From Persicirhabdus sediminis (GTDB lineage Bacteria; Verrucomicrobiota; Verrucomicrobiia; Verrucomicrobiales; Akkermansiaceae), in assembly GCF_016595495.1 (NCBI RefSeq), contig NZ_JAENIM010000045.1:62001-126000 (forward strand): a DNA stretch of 64,000 bases, written 5' to 3'. The first letter of the stretch is position 1. Each line of letters starts with the position of its first letter. Made by a program: the position numbers and the translations under genes. The notes under the pieces were generated by a model. That model was given only the letters and a program-made list of their open reading frames with translations. It ran no database searches and was not told the origin of the DNA. Positions 9,461 to 20,293 of the stretch are shown piece by piece.

Positions 9461-10579
9461 ATGGCTACAGCTCGCTATCTTTCCCCATACCGAAAATATC
9501 GCTCTGCAGTGTACCACTGCATCTCGCGTGTGGTGGATAAGAATTTCATTATGGGCGACGCAGAGTGCCTCCATTTTGTCTCGTTGATGAGAAAGTGTGA
9601 GACCTTCTATGGCATCAAAATCCTGAGCTACTGCGTGATGTCGAACCATTTCCACCTCTTATTAGAAGTCCCAAAAGAGCAAGAGGTGCAAATCAGTGAT
9701 GATGAATTTTTACGCCGAGTGAAGGCTCTTTACTCAGCCAACTACTACGCTGAGGTTGAGCAGATATTTTACAATCTGCTAGCTAGCCAAGCCGATGACA
9801 ATTCGCGGGTGGCTGCTGATAATTTTAAGCGGCAATTCACTAGCCGCATGAACAACTTGGGCAACTTCATGAAGAGCCTCAAACAACGCTTCAGCTCATG
9901 GTATAATCGTAAAAATGAACGCGAAGGATATCTGTGGAGCGCTCGCTATATCAGCGTACTCGTACAAGCTGGCTACATTGCGAGAATCATGTCGACCTAC
10001 ATTGACCTCAACCCTGTGAGGGCCGGTATTGCAGAGAAACCAGAAGACTATCGCTGGTGTAGCTACAGCGCCGCATTAGCCGGAGACAAACGAGCTCAAA
10101 GAGGGCTGAGCCGTGTACTTTGGCTCAAAGATGAAATGCCCAACTCGGCAGCTGAGAACTCACCCTGGCTGGAAGAAGAATCCCGCCATTACTGGACCCA
10201 AGGAAGTGCCGATCGCTATCGAGTTTTACTTTATGCCGATGCAGAAGAAACATTTAAAGAAATCCTTAACCGCGATGGAAAATGGGTGAAATCTCAAGTG
10301 AGAAAAGGCATCAGCAGAGAAGAGATTGAAAAAGTAGCCGCCAGTAATGGTCAACTAAGCATGGCCTCTATGCTACGCCATAAAGTCAGCCACTTTAGCC
10401 GAGGCCTAGTCATTGGCAGTCAATTGTTTCTCGATGATGTATTCCTTCAGACCAAAGAATACTTTGGAGAAAAGCGCACATCAGGGGCTCGGAAATTGCG
10501 GTCAAAGCAATGGTCTAAGTCACCAAAAACGATCCATGCCATGCGTGACATTCAAGTAGAGCCGCCGCCACCGAGCTAG
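9461..10579 (+). CDS. REP-associated tyrosine transposase (RAYT, Y1_Tnp/IS200-like)
   Basis: A 372-residue single-strand DNA transposase of the Y1 HUH class. The N-terminus has YHCISRVVDKNFI, and the HUH metal motif is H63-F64-H65 in MSNHFHLLLEVP. GYLWSARYISVLV and YIDLNPVRAGI are also standard for the family. The C-terminal half is longer than in IS200 TnpA (about 150 residues), as is usual for RAYTs, which are domesticated and move or maintain short REP palindromes rather than a full element. Two short repeats upstream and one hairpin repeat downstream support that reading. No left or right ends of a full insertion sequence are obvious. Confidence 0.9.
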   Translation: MATARYLSPYRKYRSAVYHCISRVVDKNFIMGDAECLHFVSLMRKCETFYGIKILSYCVMSNHFHLLLEVPKEQEVQISDDEFLRRVKALYSANYYAEVEQIFYNLLASQADDNSRVAADNFKRQFTSRMNNLGNFMKSLKQRFSSWYNRKNEREGYLWSARYISVLVQAGYIARIMSTYIDLNPVRAGIAEKPEDYRWCSYSAALAGDKRAQRGLSRVLWLKDEMPNSAAENSPWLEEESRHYWTQGSADRYRVLLYADAEETFKEILNRDGKWVKSQVRKGISREEIEKVAASNGQLSMASMLRHKVSHFSRGLVIGSQLFLDDVFLQTKEYFGEKRTSGARKLRSKQWSKSPKTIHAMRDIQVEPPPPS

Positions 10580-10898
10580 CAGGAGTGATGCTTCTTCAAA
10601 CGGATTTGACAAATCCGACTGGCCAAACAAAATTTAGTCACGAATTGCAGCCCTATCAGCCTGTCGCTGAGAACCTGTGTTTTTTGTAAATGGAAATATG
10701 GCAAGAACTAGCAAACTCTATCAATCGCTAGCTAAAGCTGGGCAAAAAAAGCTGACCTCAAGAGGTTAAATCCAGCTGTGTAGCAACTCCACCCCCTTTT
10801 TCCCAGCTCACCTCACCCCAGCGCACTGAAAATGACTGTCTAATTAAAAATTTGATCACGAGTAGATAGTAATATAGCGATCATGCTTAATCATGCTT

Positions 10899-10932
10899 AG
10901 TAAGACAGGCAATTTTAGTTGATAGCCTGTCT
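10899..10932. repeat. REP-like hairpin downstream of RAYT
   Basis: The 19-mer AGTAAGACAGGCAATTTTA at 10899-10917 is identical to 9394-9412. Here it is part of a perfect inverted repeat: AGACAGGC (10903-10910) pairs with GCCTGTCT (10925-10932) across 14 nt. Such a foldback is what RAYT enzymes bind. The word ACAGGTATTTTAG recurs at 37420-37432, and CTGTCTA at 1031-1037, so copies are dispersed. Confidence 0.6.
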
Positions 10933-10980
10933 AGGATCTCCATGTCTGAGCCCTTCAGCTAGCTTGTCGTGTACTAAAGC

Positions 10981-11012
10981 AAAAATGCCCTAGCTGCTGG
11001 GCAGCTAGGGCA
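10981..11012 (-). terminator. Rho-independent terminator, minus strand
   Basis: A 12-bp palindromic stem (TGCCCTAGCTGC against its complement ending GGGCA) is followed on the minus strand by TTTTTGC. It lies about 160 bp past the GH2 stop codon and is the best candidate end of that transcript. Confidence 0.6.
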
Positions 11013-11170
11013 CGGTGAAATTCACTCTTTGGCTTAGCGCGTTTTGCGCGCGTTTTTGGATGAACTTGCTGGCGGTTATTTACTGTCAGCTAGATTTGCT
11101 CATTTGTAGCCTTCGAGAAGTGATTTGAATGCGCCCGTCGGATAAAGTTCCGGCGGGCACATTGGTTGAA

Positions 11171-14100
11171 CTATTTTGCTGGCTGCGGGCTAACCAACAG
11201 GCGCTGCTCGTATTTCTTACCAATAGCAATGCGGAAGTCGGTCGTGCCGCTCCACTTGTTACCAACACCGGCTACAGCTACGTCCAGACATAGAGTCGTT
11301 GGACCGTTCTGCGGAAGCAGTGCGTTGTGGTTGGTGTTGACGAGGTCAGCAATTTTGTACGGCCATGCTGCAATGTTGAATGGCTCTTGGCTGGTAATCT
11401 GCAGTCCTTGACCTTTGTCATTTTGCAGAGAAACCCAGCGTACTCCGGTGCGGTTACCATTGTCCTGAGGAACAACATATGGGAAATGGAAATCCGCTAC
11501 TTTGCTTGAGTGACGAGACAGTAGGCCGCCGTCTTTACGGTCGCCGTATGTTTCGTGTGGGCCTCTACCGTACCATTCCAACTGGTCGTAGCTCTTGTTA
11601 AGTTCAAGTGTCAGACCGAGTCTTGGAAGTGGACCAAAGCCGTTGCTAGGCAATTTCTCTGGCAGGTCGATCTGGTGATCGATGAGCAGTTCGCCGCTGG
11701 CGAATAGCTGATACTCGAGCTGACCAGTGATGTTTGATGCGGCTGGCGCAGCAGCATCTTTCTTACCCTTACCTTTGCCGCTGGATTTCGTTGGCATTGG
11801 AATGGTGTAGCTAGCGCGGATCACACAGCTCTGGTCGTCTTGCTTAACTACAGCGAGATCGTTGAGCTTGAGGTTAGCGAGTGCTTCAGCATAGATGAGG
11901 TACTGCTTCACCTGACCACTACGGCCATTCACCATTGGTCCACGAACGATGTTTGGAGCAAGTGGTGACTCGAGCAGTTCTTTGCCACTGAGCTGGTAGC
12001 TGGTGAGTAGTCCGCTAGCGCGATCTACCTGCAGGCTTACAGTACCGGCGCTCAGTTTGAGTGCGTCGGTAGCTTCAGTGAGTACTACTTTACCTTTTCC
12101 AGCGTCAGCTTTGAGTTCATTGCTGCCTTCCTGGATGATGAACTGGTCCCAAGCAATACGGTATCCAGCTGGTGCCCAAAGTTCGTCTTGGCGAATTTTG
12201 TAGCTTACAGTGAGAACGTATTCCTGACCTGGGTTGAGTTTGATCTGGTCGAGGTCTAGGCTGAAGTTGCCTGTTTCGCCTGGAGCGGCTGCGAGGTCGG
12301 TGATGGCACCTTGTTTAACCACTTTGCCTTCACACTCGAGCTGCCAGTTGGTGTCGAACTCGTTCAGGTTGAGGTTGCTGAATTCGTTGATTACAGAGAA
12401 ACTTCCGTCATCAAGTCGGCTGGTGAGGATGTTTTGCTGAAGTTTTTGCGCTTCATATAGAGCTGGTTTTGGAACGCGGTCAGGGCGAATCAAACCGTTA
12501 AGGCAGAATGCTCCGTCGTTAGGCATATCATTGTAATCACCACCGTAGGCGAGGATACGTTTGCCTGTAGCTTCATCAGTTTTGTAAAGCCCTTGGTCAA
12601 CCCAGTCCCAGATAAAGCCACCTTGAGCGCGCTTGTACTGGCGGAAGACACGGTAGTAGTGGTGCAGACCACCAACACTGTTACCCATTGAGTGGGAGTA
12701 TTCGCAGAGGATAGCTGGGCGAACCAGTTCTGGATCCATTGGTTTGCTGACAAACTCATCACCGTATTTGCTACCTTTGCTGACAACTTTGCCGTTGCAG
12801 TAGTCTTCGATCTGAGAGTAGCTCGGGTACATTGGTGTCCACATGTCAACGTAGTCGTCGAAGCCGGCACGCTCGTAACAAATAGCGCGACCAGAGCGGT
12901 CGATGCCGCGGAGCCATTCAGCAGCAGCACGCATGTTGTCGCCGTTGCCGCACTCGTTACCGAGTGACCATGAGATCACAGATGCGTGGTTGCGATCGCG
13001 GTAGTACATGCTCTGCACGCGGTCGAGAATCGCCTTTTTCCACTCAGGCTGCTTTGGCAGGGCGTCCTTTTTGTAGCCCATGCCGTGGCTTTCGTTGTTT
13101 GCCTCGTCGTTGAGGTAGATGCCGTAAACGTCACAGAGCTGGTACCAGCGTGGATCGTTCGGGTAATGCGCAGTACGCACCGCATTGAAGTTGTGTTGTT
13201 TGAGCAGTTCGAGATCTTTACGCATCATTTCCATAGTGACCACGTGGCCAAGCGCAGGATCGTGCTCGTGGCGGTTAACGCCTTTGATAAAGAGTGGTTC
13301 ACCGTTGATGCGAGCCATGCCGTCTTCAGTGATCTGGCACTCACGCACACCAATGCGGTATGGTACGGCTTCAATCACCTTATCTTTAGCGTCGAGCTGC
13401 TCGATAAGAAGTGTGTAAAGGTTTGGAGTTTCCGCAAACCATAGCTTTGGCTTGCTGAGCTCTTGTACCCAGTTGAATGTCTGGCTAGCACCGGCGGCCA
13501 CTGACTGAGCTGGCGATGTGTACTGGTGCAGGCGCTTGTCACCGTCGAAGAGGCTGAGACGCACTTTGCGGTCAACAGCAGTTTCGCCACGGTTTTGCAA
13601 TTCTGTGATGACGTCGAGAGTGGCGTCGGTGTAGTCATTTTTCAGCGCGGTAAGCACGTCGAAATCACGCAGGCTACACTTTGGTTTGGCGTGCAGCTCG
13701 ACATCGCGGAAAATACCGCTGAGGCGCCAGAAATCCTGACACTCGAGGTAGGAGCCATCGCTGTAGCGGTAGACTTCTACGGCAATCATATTTTCACCCG
13801 GCTTCAGATAGCTGCTGAGGTTAAACTCGGCGGTGGTGCGGCTGCCTTGGCTGTAGCCAACTTTCTCGCCATTTACCCAGAGGTAGAAGGCTGAGGCCAC
13901 GCCATAGAAGTGGACAAAACAGTCCTTGTCCTGCCAATCAGCTGGCAGAGTGAAAGTGCGGCGGTATGAACTTACCGGGTTGATTTCCTTACTAACGGTG
14001 AAGTTTTCAGGAGGTGTTTTAGTCACCAGCGGCCATGCTTTAGCAAAAGGATATGGGTGGTTACAATAGATTGGAGTACCGTATCCCTCAATCTCAACGT

Positions 14101-14428
14101 TGCTAGGTACAGTGATCTTTTTCCAGCCAGAGACATCAAAAGAAGTTTTATAAAAATCTACTGGGCGGTCATCTGGGTTAGATACCCAATTAAATGACCA
14201 GCTACCACTCAGGCTCTGTGTCCATGACCCTGCGATATCGCCGATTTCGCGAGGTTTCATCGCCTCTTCGCTGCTTGGGTAAGCAAGGAAGTGCGCGTGC
14301 GCAGCTTCCTTATTGCGCCCGATCATCTGTTCATTCTCCCAGTCGTTCTGCTGCTCAGCTGCCCCTAGATGGGAGGAGCTTAGCGCCAATACACTGAGGA
14401 ATGCTGTTTTTGCATGTTTACGTTTCAT
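11171..14428 (-). CDS. Exported GH2 beta-galactosidase, LacZ type
   Basis: A 1085-residue glycoside hydrolase family 2 enzyme, about the length of E. coli LacZ, but with an N-terminal signal peptide (KTAFLSVLALSSSHLGAAEQ), so it acts in the periplasm or outside. Order: jelly-roll sugar-binding domain (about 60-245), Ig-like domain (about 250-365), TIM barrel (about 366-670), second Ig-like domain, and a C-terminal Bgal_small_N-type domain (GRGPHETYGDRKDGGLLSRH). Catalytic acid/base E492 sits in SWSLGNECGNG and nucleophile E576 in ILCEYSHSMGNS; RTAHYPNDPRWYQLCDVYG is also LacZ-like. A Lys/Gly/Pro-rich insert (KSSGKGKGKKDAAAPAAS) interrupts the last domain. The neighbouring sulfatase on the same strand suggests a sulfated galactan substrate, by inference. 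Confidence 0.92.
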   Translation of the reverse strand: MKRKHAKTAFLSVLALSSSHLGAAEQQNDWENEQMIGRNKEAAHAHFLAYPSSEEAMKPREIGDIAGSWTQSLSGSWSFNWVSNPDDRPVDFYKTSFDVSGWKKITVPSNVEIEGYGTPIYCNHPYPFAKAWPLVTKTPPENFTVSKEINPVSSYRRTFTLPADWQDKDCFVHFYGVASAFYLWVNGEKVGYSQGSRTTAEFNLSSYLKPGENMIAVEVYRYSDGSYLECQDFWRLSGIFRDVELHAKPKCSLRDFDVLTALKNDYTDATLDVITELQNRGETAVDRKVRLSLFDGDKRLHQYTSPAQSVAAGASQTFNWVQELSKPKLWFAETPNLYTLLIEQLDAKDKVIEAVPYRIGVRECQITEDGMARINGEPLFIKGVNRHEHDPALGHVVTMEMMRKDLELLKQHNFNAVRTAHYPNDPRWYQLCDVYGIYLNDEANNESHGMGYKKDALPKQPEWKKAILDRVQSMYYRDRNHASVISWSLGNECGNGDNMRAAAEWLRGIDRSGRAICYERAGFDDYVDMWTPMYPSYSQIEDYCNGKVVSKGSKYGDEFVSKPMDPELVRPAILCEYSHSMGNSVGGLHHYYRVFRQYKRAQGGFIWDWVDQGLYKTDEATGKRILAYGGDYNDMPNDGAFCLNGLIRPDRVPKPALYEAQKLQQNILTSRLDDGSFSVINEFSNLNLNEFDTNWQLECEGKVVKQGAITDLAAAPGETGNFSLDLDQIKLNPGQEYVLTVSYKIRQDELWAPAGYRIAWDQFIIQEGSNELKADAGKGKVVLTEATDALKLSAGTVSLQVDRASGLLTSYQLSGKELLESPLAPNIVRGPMVNGRSGQVKQYLIYAEALANLKLNDLAVVKQDDQSCVIRASYTIPMPTKSSGKGKGKKDAAAPAASNITGQLEYQLFASGELLIDHQIDLPEKLPSNGFGPLPRLGLTLELNKSYDQLEWYGRGPHETYGDRKDGGLLSRHSSKVADFHFPYVVPQDNGNRTGVRWVSLQNDKGQGLQITSQEPFNIAAWPYKIADLVNTNHNALLPQNGPTTLCLDVAVAGVGNKWSGTTDFRIAIGKKYEQRLLVSPQPAK

Positions 14429-14749
14429 ACTGATTCTCTCGTTGTTTAATAAAGTTTGTAGTGGATGAGCCCTGTGGCATGGCCAGCTTGCTGTTCGCGC
14501 CCTAGCTGGTCACATCCATTTGATTCATCCCATTGTTGCCTTTTATGGCCTACACCAGCATTGGCTGGAATGCTGGGTAGTTAAATTTTCTCGAATAACT
14601 CCCTGCGGAACTATTCCCCCCTCCGTGTCTGGGCTTCCCGCATCCGTCAGCAAAAGATAGCGGCGGAAAGGTCCAGCTGATGGTGCCAAAGGCCAGCCAT
14701 GGCACCAACTTGAGGGATCTCTCAATGCATGAGATTTTATGACTAGAAG
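14429..14749. other. Spacer between GH2 and upstream sulfatase
   Basis: About 320 bp without a gene. An 8-bp hairpin (TGGTGCCA at 14681-14688 with TGGCACCA at 14700-14707) lies past the sulfatase stop on the minus strand but lacks a T-run, so it is a weak terminator candidate. The rest presumably carries the GH2 promoter. Confidence 0.4.
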
Positions 14750-16123
14750 TTATGGAAGTGAACGCTCAGCATCGCGACCGATCACATCCATGTTATGCTT
14801 GGCTCGTTGGTTATTTTCCCATTTTTTGCCTTCGCCCCACTTGCGCTCAATCATTAGGCTTTCCCAATTCGCTAGCTGTTTCTGCAGGGCAGCGCAACGC
14901 TCTGGGTATTTGGCGGCAAGGTCCTTGGTTTCACTTGGGTCTTCTTTAAGGTCAAAAAGCAAATATCTATAGCTTTCGTCGAGTTCAGTGACACGAATCA
15001 ATTTCCATGATCCATGACGAACAGCCGCAGCAGCGCCACGGCGCCATGCCAGATCGCGGTTAAAGGCAGTGCCTTCAGCTAGCGTTTTGGTCAGGTCGCT
15101 ACCGTCGAGCTCTAGCTCGCTGGCATCCAGCCCAGCAGCAGCCATTGCAGTGGCATAGATATCTAATGACAATGCAGGGCTATCACACAGTTGGCCACCC
15201 TTCATGCCTCCTTGTGGCCAGCGGCATAACAATGGCACACGGTGCCCGCCTTCCCACTTACTACCTTTGATGCCACGCCATTGGCCGTTATCCGAGCTAT
15301 TATTATAAGCTCCACCATTGTCGCTAAGGTAAAAAATCATGGTATTGTCCATCTCGCCGCGCTCTTCGATAAGCTTGAGCACACGACCGACGTTATCATC
15401 CATGCGAGTCATCATCGCCGCGTAGGTGCGTCTCTTTTCATCGGCAATCTGTGTGTGCTTGGCGAGGTCTTCATCGAGCGCTTCCATCGGTGTGTGTGGC
15501 GCGTTATAAGAAAGGAACATAAAGTACGGGTTGCCACCGCGGTCTTCATTGATCAGCCTGATGGCTTCGTCAGTGAGCCAGTCAGTCAAATATGTCACCT
15601 CAGACTCATCCACCTTCACGCCATCGCGCGTCAGGTTCTTTGTGCCAGAATCTTTACTGTATGGGAAATAGCTGCGTGATCCTTTGAGGAATCCGCTGAA
15701 ATGTTTAAAGCCCTGTGCAATTGGCTGTTTGTCTTCGGTGTAACCAAGGTGCCATTTGCCAATCACACTAGAAACGTAGCCAGCTGGTTGAAGCGCTTCG
15801 GCGATGGTGACCACCTCAGTTGGCAATCCTTGTTTGCCGCCTGGTCCGTTACACTCAAAACCGACACGTTGCTGGTAACGCCCAGAAACAAAACCAGCGC
15901 GCGATGGTGCACAAACACCTGCAGTCACGTGAGCGTCAGTGAAAAAGACACCTTCGCTACCAATGCGATCAATGTTTGGCGTGGAGAAATCCTTACAACC
16001 AGTAAGGGAAAGGTCCGCATATCCCATATCGTCGGCCATGATGACCAATATATTTGGCGGTGACGCTGCAAAAGCAGACGCTGTGATGATAGTTGAAACC
16101 GTAGTTAAAAGGCGCTTTAGCAT
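14750..16123 (-). CDS. Exported sulfatase, type I
   Basis: A 457-residue arylsulfatase-like enzyme. The start at 16121-16123 gives a clean signal peptide (MLKRLLTTVSTIITASAFAA) followed directly by PPNILVIMADDMGYADLS, the metal-binding start of the sulfatase fold; the longer frame to 16240 adds an implausible leader. The formylglycine motif is C71-A-P-S-R in GVCAPSRAGFVSGRY. Downstream, FYLSDNGGAYNNSSDNG and GSKWEGGHRVPLLCRWP are typical of S1 sulfatases acting on polysaccharides. The cysteine-type site needs a maturation enzyme that is not in this window. It lies upstream of the GH2 beta-galactosidase on the same strand. Confidence 0.92.
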   Translation of the reverse strand: MLKRLLTTVSTIITASAFAASPPNILVIMADDMGYADLSLTGCKDFSTPNIDRIGSEGVFFTDAHVTAGVCAPSRAGFVSGRYQQRVGFECNGPGGKQGLPTEVVTIAEALQPAGYVSSVIGKWHLGYTEDKQPIAQGFKHFSGFLKGSRSYFPYSKDSGTKNLTRDGVKVDESEVTYLTDWLTDEAIRLINEDRGGNPYFMFLSYNAPHTPMEALDEDLAKHTQIADEKRRTYAAMMTRMDDNVGRVLKLIEERGEMDNTMIFYLSDNGGAYNNSSDNGQWRGIKGSKWEGGHRVPLLCRWPQGGMKGGQLCDSPALSLDIYATAMAAAGLDASELELDGSDLTKTLAEGTAFNRDLAWRRGAAAAVRHGSWKLIRVTELDESYRYLLFDLKEDPSETKDLAAKYPERCAALQKQLANWESLMIERKWGEGKKWENNQRAKHNMDVIGRDAERSLP

Positions 16124-16255
16124 AATCTCTAGATCAGTGGTGATTAATAGATCTATATCTACCACGCTAGCAAACGTCTTCTTACACTGGCTACCCCGCT
16201 TGGTTGCACCATGCCCGCCATATTTGTAAAATCTGAGCACTATTTAACATAACAA

Positions 16256-16303
16256 CAAAAAAAACGCCTGCTACACACATGGCAGCAGACGCTTTTTTGT
16301 ATT
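16256..16303. terminator. Terminator downstream of sufD
   Basis: An 8-bp stem with one mismatch (CGCCTGCT against AGCAGACG) is flanked by A8 on the left and T6 on the right. On the minus strand it ends the suf transcript just after sufD; the symmetrical flanks mean it could work on both strands. Confidence 0.75.
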
Positions 16304-16329
16304 ATGAAAGTAGCTAAAATCTACATCAG

Positions 16330-17514
16330 CTAGACGATTCTGGCAAATTTCGCCTCGATCGCATCGTGAACGATGTCGATGAGTTCTGCGTCTTTCAGGC
16401 GCTCGTAGGCTTCAGCTGAGAATCCTTTAGCGATCAGACGACGAGCATCACGTGGGCGAATACCACGAGCTAGCAGGTAGCTGATTTCGTCATCGTTGAT
16501 TGGAGATGCGGTGCTACCGTGTGAGCACTTTACTTGGTCGGCATTAATTTCCAGCCCAGGCATGCTGTTGGCCTCAGTGGTATCTTCCATCATGAGGTTG
16601 CGGCATGTCTGATAAGCATCGGTGTAATGCGCGCCAGCGTCTACCAAAATCAAGCCAGAGAATACAGACTTGGAATTTGCGTAGAGGGTATTTTTGTAAA
16701 GCAGATCACTGTAGGTGTGCGGCACAGCGTGGTGCTGGTAGGTGCGCTGGTCATACTGCTGAGTACCGTAAGGAATACCTACGGAAAGCATGTCTGAATG
16801 CGCGCCTTCACCAATCATGCGGCTGTAGGCTTCGTTACGAGCCCAAGCAGCGCCGATATTCAGCGTGAATGCTTTGGCACGAGCGTCGCGGCTCACTGTT
16901 GTATCATTGATCTGGATCATACGGCTCTGCTCGTTGAGATCCTGGATGGCAACGTAGTTGAGCTCAGAGTTATCACCAGCAATGAGATCGTTTACCGCGA
17001 TACAAATACCAGCTTCTTCATCTGCGCTTACAAACTTATCTACCACGCTCACTTTGGCACCAGTCTCGGTGACAATCAATGTGTGTGGGCAGATCGCTGT
17101 GTTTTTTCCAGCTACAGTGTGAGTCACCTTGATTGGCTTCTCCACTTGCACGTTAGCAGGCACGTAGACAAACAGACCGTTAGTGAGCTTAGCGCGGTGC
17201 AGCGCTGCGTACTTGGCTGAGCCGAGCTCCGCTGCATTCTGCATGAAGTATTTTTCTACCAGATCGCTGTGCTTTTCAAGAGCCTCAAGCAATGGCAGGC
17301 AAATCACGCCAGCTGGAAGGTCTGCAGGCACCTCGAGGTCGAGCTTTTCTGTGGCGGCAAATTGGATGCCGTCGAAGTCAAGCTGCTTGAGGTTTGAGAA
17401 TCTCCAAGTTTCGTGTTTACGGTTAGGTGTAGGCAGTGATTGGTAAGTTTCCCAGGCTTCTTGTTGAGCTGCGGCAAACCACTGCGGAAGTGTCGATGTA
17501 GTCATTTCGGACAA
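16330..17514 (-). CDS. sufD: Fe-S cluster assembly protein SufD
   Basis: A 394-residue scaffold partner of SufB in the SufBC2D complex, which builds Fe-S clusters in the cytoplasm. It shows the SufB/D beta-helix features, with the conserved C-terminal section HGSTASPINDDEISYLLARG and RDARRLIAKGF. It starts at ATG 17512-17514 (MSEMTTSTLPQWF), 56 bp after the sufB stop, and is the last gene of the fur-sufC-sufB-sufD unit; a terminator follows. The cysteine desulfurase SufS, often next in such operons, is not here. Confidence 0.93.
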   Translation of the reverse strand: MSEMTTSTLPQWFAAAQQEAWETYQSLPTPNRKHETWRFSNLKQLDFDGIQFAATEKLDLEVPADLPAGVICLPLLEALEKHSDLVEKYFMQNAAELGSAKYAALHRAKLTNGLFVYVPANVQVEKPIKVTHTVAGKNTAICPHTLIVTETGAKVSVVDKFVSADEEAGICIAVNDLIAGDNSELNYVAIQDLNEQSRMIQINDTTVSRDARAKAFTLNIGAAWARNEAYSRMIGEGAHSDMLSVGIPYGTQQYDQRTYQHHAVPHTYSDLLYKNTLYANSKSVFSGLILVDAGAHYTDAYQTCRNLMMEDTTEANSMPGLEINADQVKCSHGSTASPINDDEISYLLARGIRPRDARRLIAKGFSAEAYERLKDAELIDIVHDAIEAKFARIV

Positions 17515-17570
17515 TTAAAATTTGAATCAATATGATGATGCCTTCGCCAGCTAGCTGGCGAAGAATGCGA

Positions 17571-19001
17571 TTAGCCAACGCTACCTTCCATTTCGAGCTC
17601 GATGAGTCGCTTCAGCTCGACGGAGTACTCCATCGGGAATTCTTGCGCCAGATCGTTGATGAATCCGTTCACCGCTAGTGACATGGCAGCCCCTTCGGAA
17701 ATACCACGCTGCTGCATGTAGTAGAGCATGTCTTCAGATACTTGGCTCACACTGGCCTCGTGCTGAGTGACGTGCTTGTTACCGCGCACGGTGATGGCTG
17801 GATAAGTATCGGTGCAGCTGTTTGCGTTGATCAGCAGAGCATCACACTCGGTATTGTTTTTGCAGCCTTTGAGGTGCTTAGGAATGTGCACCTGACCACG
17901 GTATGTGGAACGACCTTCACCCACAGAGATGGATTTGGATACCACGTTTGAGGTGGTATTGTCCGCTGCGTGGATCATCTTAGCGCCGGTATCTTGGCTC
18001 TGGCCAGTATTAGCCAGCGCGATAGAAATCACTTCGCCGCGAGCGCGCTCGCCTTTCATCACCACACCTGGGTACTTCATGGTCAAGCCTGAGCCAATGT
18101 TACAGTCGATCCAGCGGATCTCTGCATCTTCGTGAGCGATGCCACGTTTGGTCACTAGGTTGAACACGTTTGAGCTCCAGTTTTGCACGGTGACATACTG
18201 GATTTTGGCGCCTTTCATAGCGACCAGCTCCACCACAGCTGAGTGCAGGGTAGAAGTTTCAAACTTAGGCGCAGTACACCCTTCCATGTACATCAGCTCG
18301 GAGCCTTCGTCAGCGATGATGAGCGTACGCTCAAACTGGCCGAAGTTTTCTGAGTTAATGCGGAAGTAGGCCTGCAGTGGGTGCTTCACCTTGAGTCCCT
18401 TAGGGATGTAGATGAATGAGCCACCTGAGAATACCGCGCTGTTGAGCGCTGAGTATTTATTGTCGCCAGTAGGAATGACTTTGCCAAACCATGGGCGGAA
18501 AATTTCTTCGTGCTCCTTGAGTCCTTCAGCTGAGTTTACAAAGATCACACCATCTTTTTCCAGCTCTTCTTTGACGTTGGAATAAGCTGCTTCTGAGTCG
18601 TACTGAGCTTCTACACCTGCGAGGAACGCACGCTCTTGCTCTGGCACGCCGAGGCGCTCGAATGTCTCTTTGATTTCGTCAGGCACATCGTCCCATGATC
18701 TTTTTGGACGCGCACCGTCTGACAGGTAGTAGCGGATTTTATCAAAATCGATCTCGTCGAGCTCTTTGCTAGCCCAGTGAGTTGGATTTGGTTTGTCCCA
18801 GAATGTTTTCAGTGCCTTGTGGCGGAATTCACGCACCCAGTCTGGGTCGCTTTTTACATCACAGATGTAGTCAACTGTGGCCTCAGTAAGCCCAACACCC
18901 GCGTCGAACTTATGATTCTCTGGGTAGCTGAAGTCGCCCTTGCTGCGATCAACGTCGATCGCGTCATGGGTTTCTTGGTCAATGACAGATGTCTCACTCA
19001 T
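17571..19001 (-). CDS. sufB: Fe-S cluster assembly protein SufB
   Basis: A 476-residue main scaffold subunit of the SUF machinery. Family signatures are visible: [52 protein letters not shown] and the C-terminal [24 protein letters not shown], with [14 protein letters not shown] at the end. It acts in the cytoplasm with SufC and SufD. It begins 20 bp after the sufC stop, so the two are almost certainly co-transcribed. Length and motif content are normal. Confidence 0.95.
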   Translation of the reverse strand: MSETSVIDQETHDAIDVDRSKGDFSYPENHKFDAGVGLTEATVDYICDVKSDPDWVREFRHKALKTFWDKPNPTHWASKELDEIDFDKIRYYLSDGARPKRSWDDVPDEIKETFERLGVPEQERAFLAGVEAQYDSEAAYSNVKEELEKDGVIFVNSAEGLKEHEEIFRPWFGKVIPTGDNKYSALNSAVFSGGSFIYIPKGLKVKHPLQAYFRINSENFGQFERTLIIADEGSELMYMEGCTAPKFETSTLHSAVVELVAMKGAKIQYVTVQNWSSNVFNLVTKRGIAHEDAEIRWIDCNIGSGLTMKYPGVVMKGERARGEVISIALANTGQSQDTGAKMIHAADNTTSNVVSKSISVGEGRSTYRGQVHIPKHLKGCKNNTECDALLINANSCTDTYPAITVRGNKHVTQHEASVSQVSEDMLYYMQQRGISEGAAMSLAVNGFINDLAQEFPMEYSVELKRLIELEMEGSVG

Positions 19002-19021
19002 TGTTTTGTTTGGGTTGGTGG

Positions 19022-19777
<756 letters not shown>

Positions 19778-19817
19778 AAGTGTGTGCTTTTTAGTTTCTT
19801 TTTGTAAGATTGTTTTT

Positions 19818-20249
19818 CTAGTGGGAAATCTGATGAGAAAGGGTGCCTCGCAACGTGATCTCCATGTCGCGGATTTCACAGCCCGCTGGCAAGTCGAGGA
19901 AATCTGATAACTTGACTCCCGGCTTGAGCGGCACATCGTGAATCACACCCGTGGTTTGATCATGAAAATGGCCATGGTCAACCAAATTGGGGCAGTAGCG
20001 CGATGGCTCACGGTCAAAATTGACCTGCTTCACCGCTCCATGATCCACCAATACTTCTAGGCAGTTGTACACCGTCGCCAGTGAAATTCCGTCCATGTTT
20101 TTACGTGCATGGTCGTAGACCTCGTTGGCAGTCGGGTGGTCCGTATGCCCCATCAGCACACGGTATACCTCGGCACGCTGCTTGGTCATCCTTAAGCCTT
20201 TAATCTTAGGAATTTCACTCGCATCGTTATTGGTTGTGCTGTAACTCAT
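19818..20249 (-). CDS. Fur/PerR-family transcriptional regulator of the suf operon
   Basis: A 143-residue metal- or peroxide-sensing repressor. The winged helix is clear ([34 protein letters not shown]). The metal-site region is DHGHFHD (91-97), but the structural-zinc CxxC motifs of Fur and PerR are absent: where they usually stand the protein reads DQTTG, and its three cysteines are isolated. Many Fur-family members lack these cysteines, so it can still fold. It is the first gene of a unit running into sufC-sufB-sufD, and a perfect PerR-type palindrome lies upstream. It most likely represses itself and suf in response to iron, peroxide or cluster status. Confidence 0.85.
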   Translation of the reverse strand: MSYSTTNNDASEIPKIKGLRMTKQRAEVYRVLMGHTDHPTANEVYDHARKNMDGISLATVYNCLEVLVDHGAVKQVNFDREPSRYCPNLVDHGHFHDQTTGVIHDVPLKPGVKLSDFLDLPAGCEIRDMEITLRGTLSHQISH

Positions 20250-20293
20250 CGGCGGGGCAACTTACCCATGCCCACACCAGACGCAAGTCTAAA

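Larger units (their letters stand above)
10580..11170. other. Spacer with RAYT-linked repeat and two hairpins
   Basis: About 590 bp without a convincing gene. It holds the downstream RAYT repeat and its hairpin (10899-10932), a minus-strand terminator (10981-11012), and a further 9-bp stem with one G-T pair at 11133-11159 next to the GH2 stop codon. Two GATCA(T/C) words and ATCATGCTTA repeats near 10880-10900 add to the palindromic look. The first 250 bp are AT-rich with several AGCTRG words. Confidence 0.5.

Noticed and set aside
12490-13894. Several frames of up to about 150 residues inside the GH2 gene on both strands
   Set aside because: They are shadows of the GH2 reading frame, with Thr/Ser- or Val-rich low-complexity products.
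15242-16063. Plus-strand frames of 145 and 120 residues
   Set aside because: They are antisense shadows of the sulfatase at 14750-16123.
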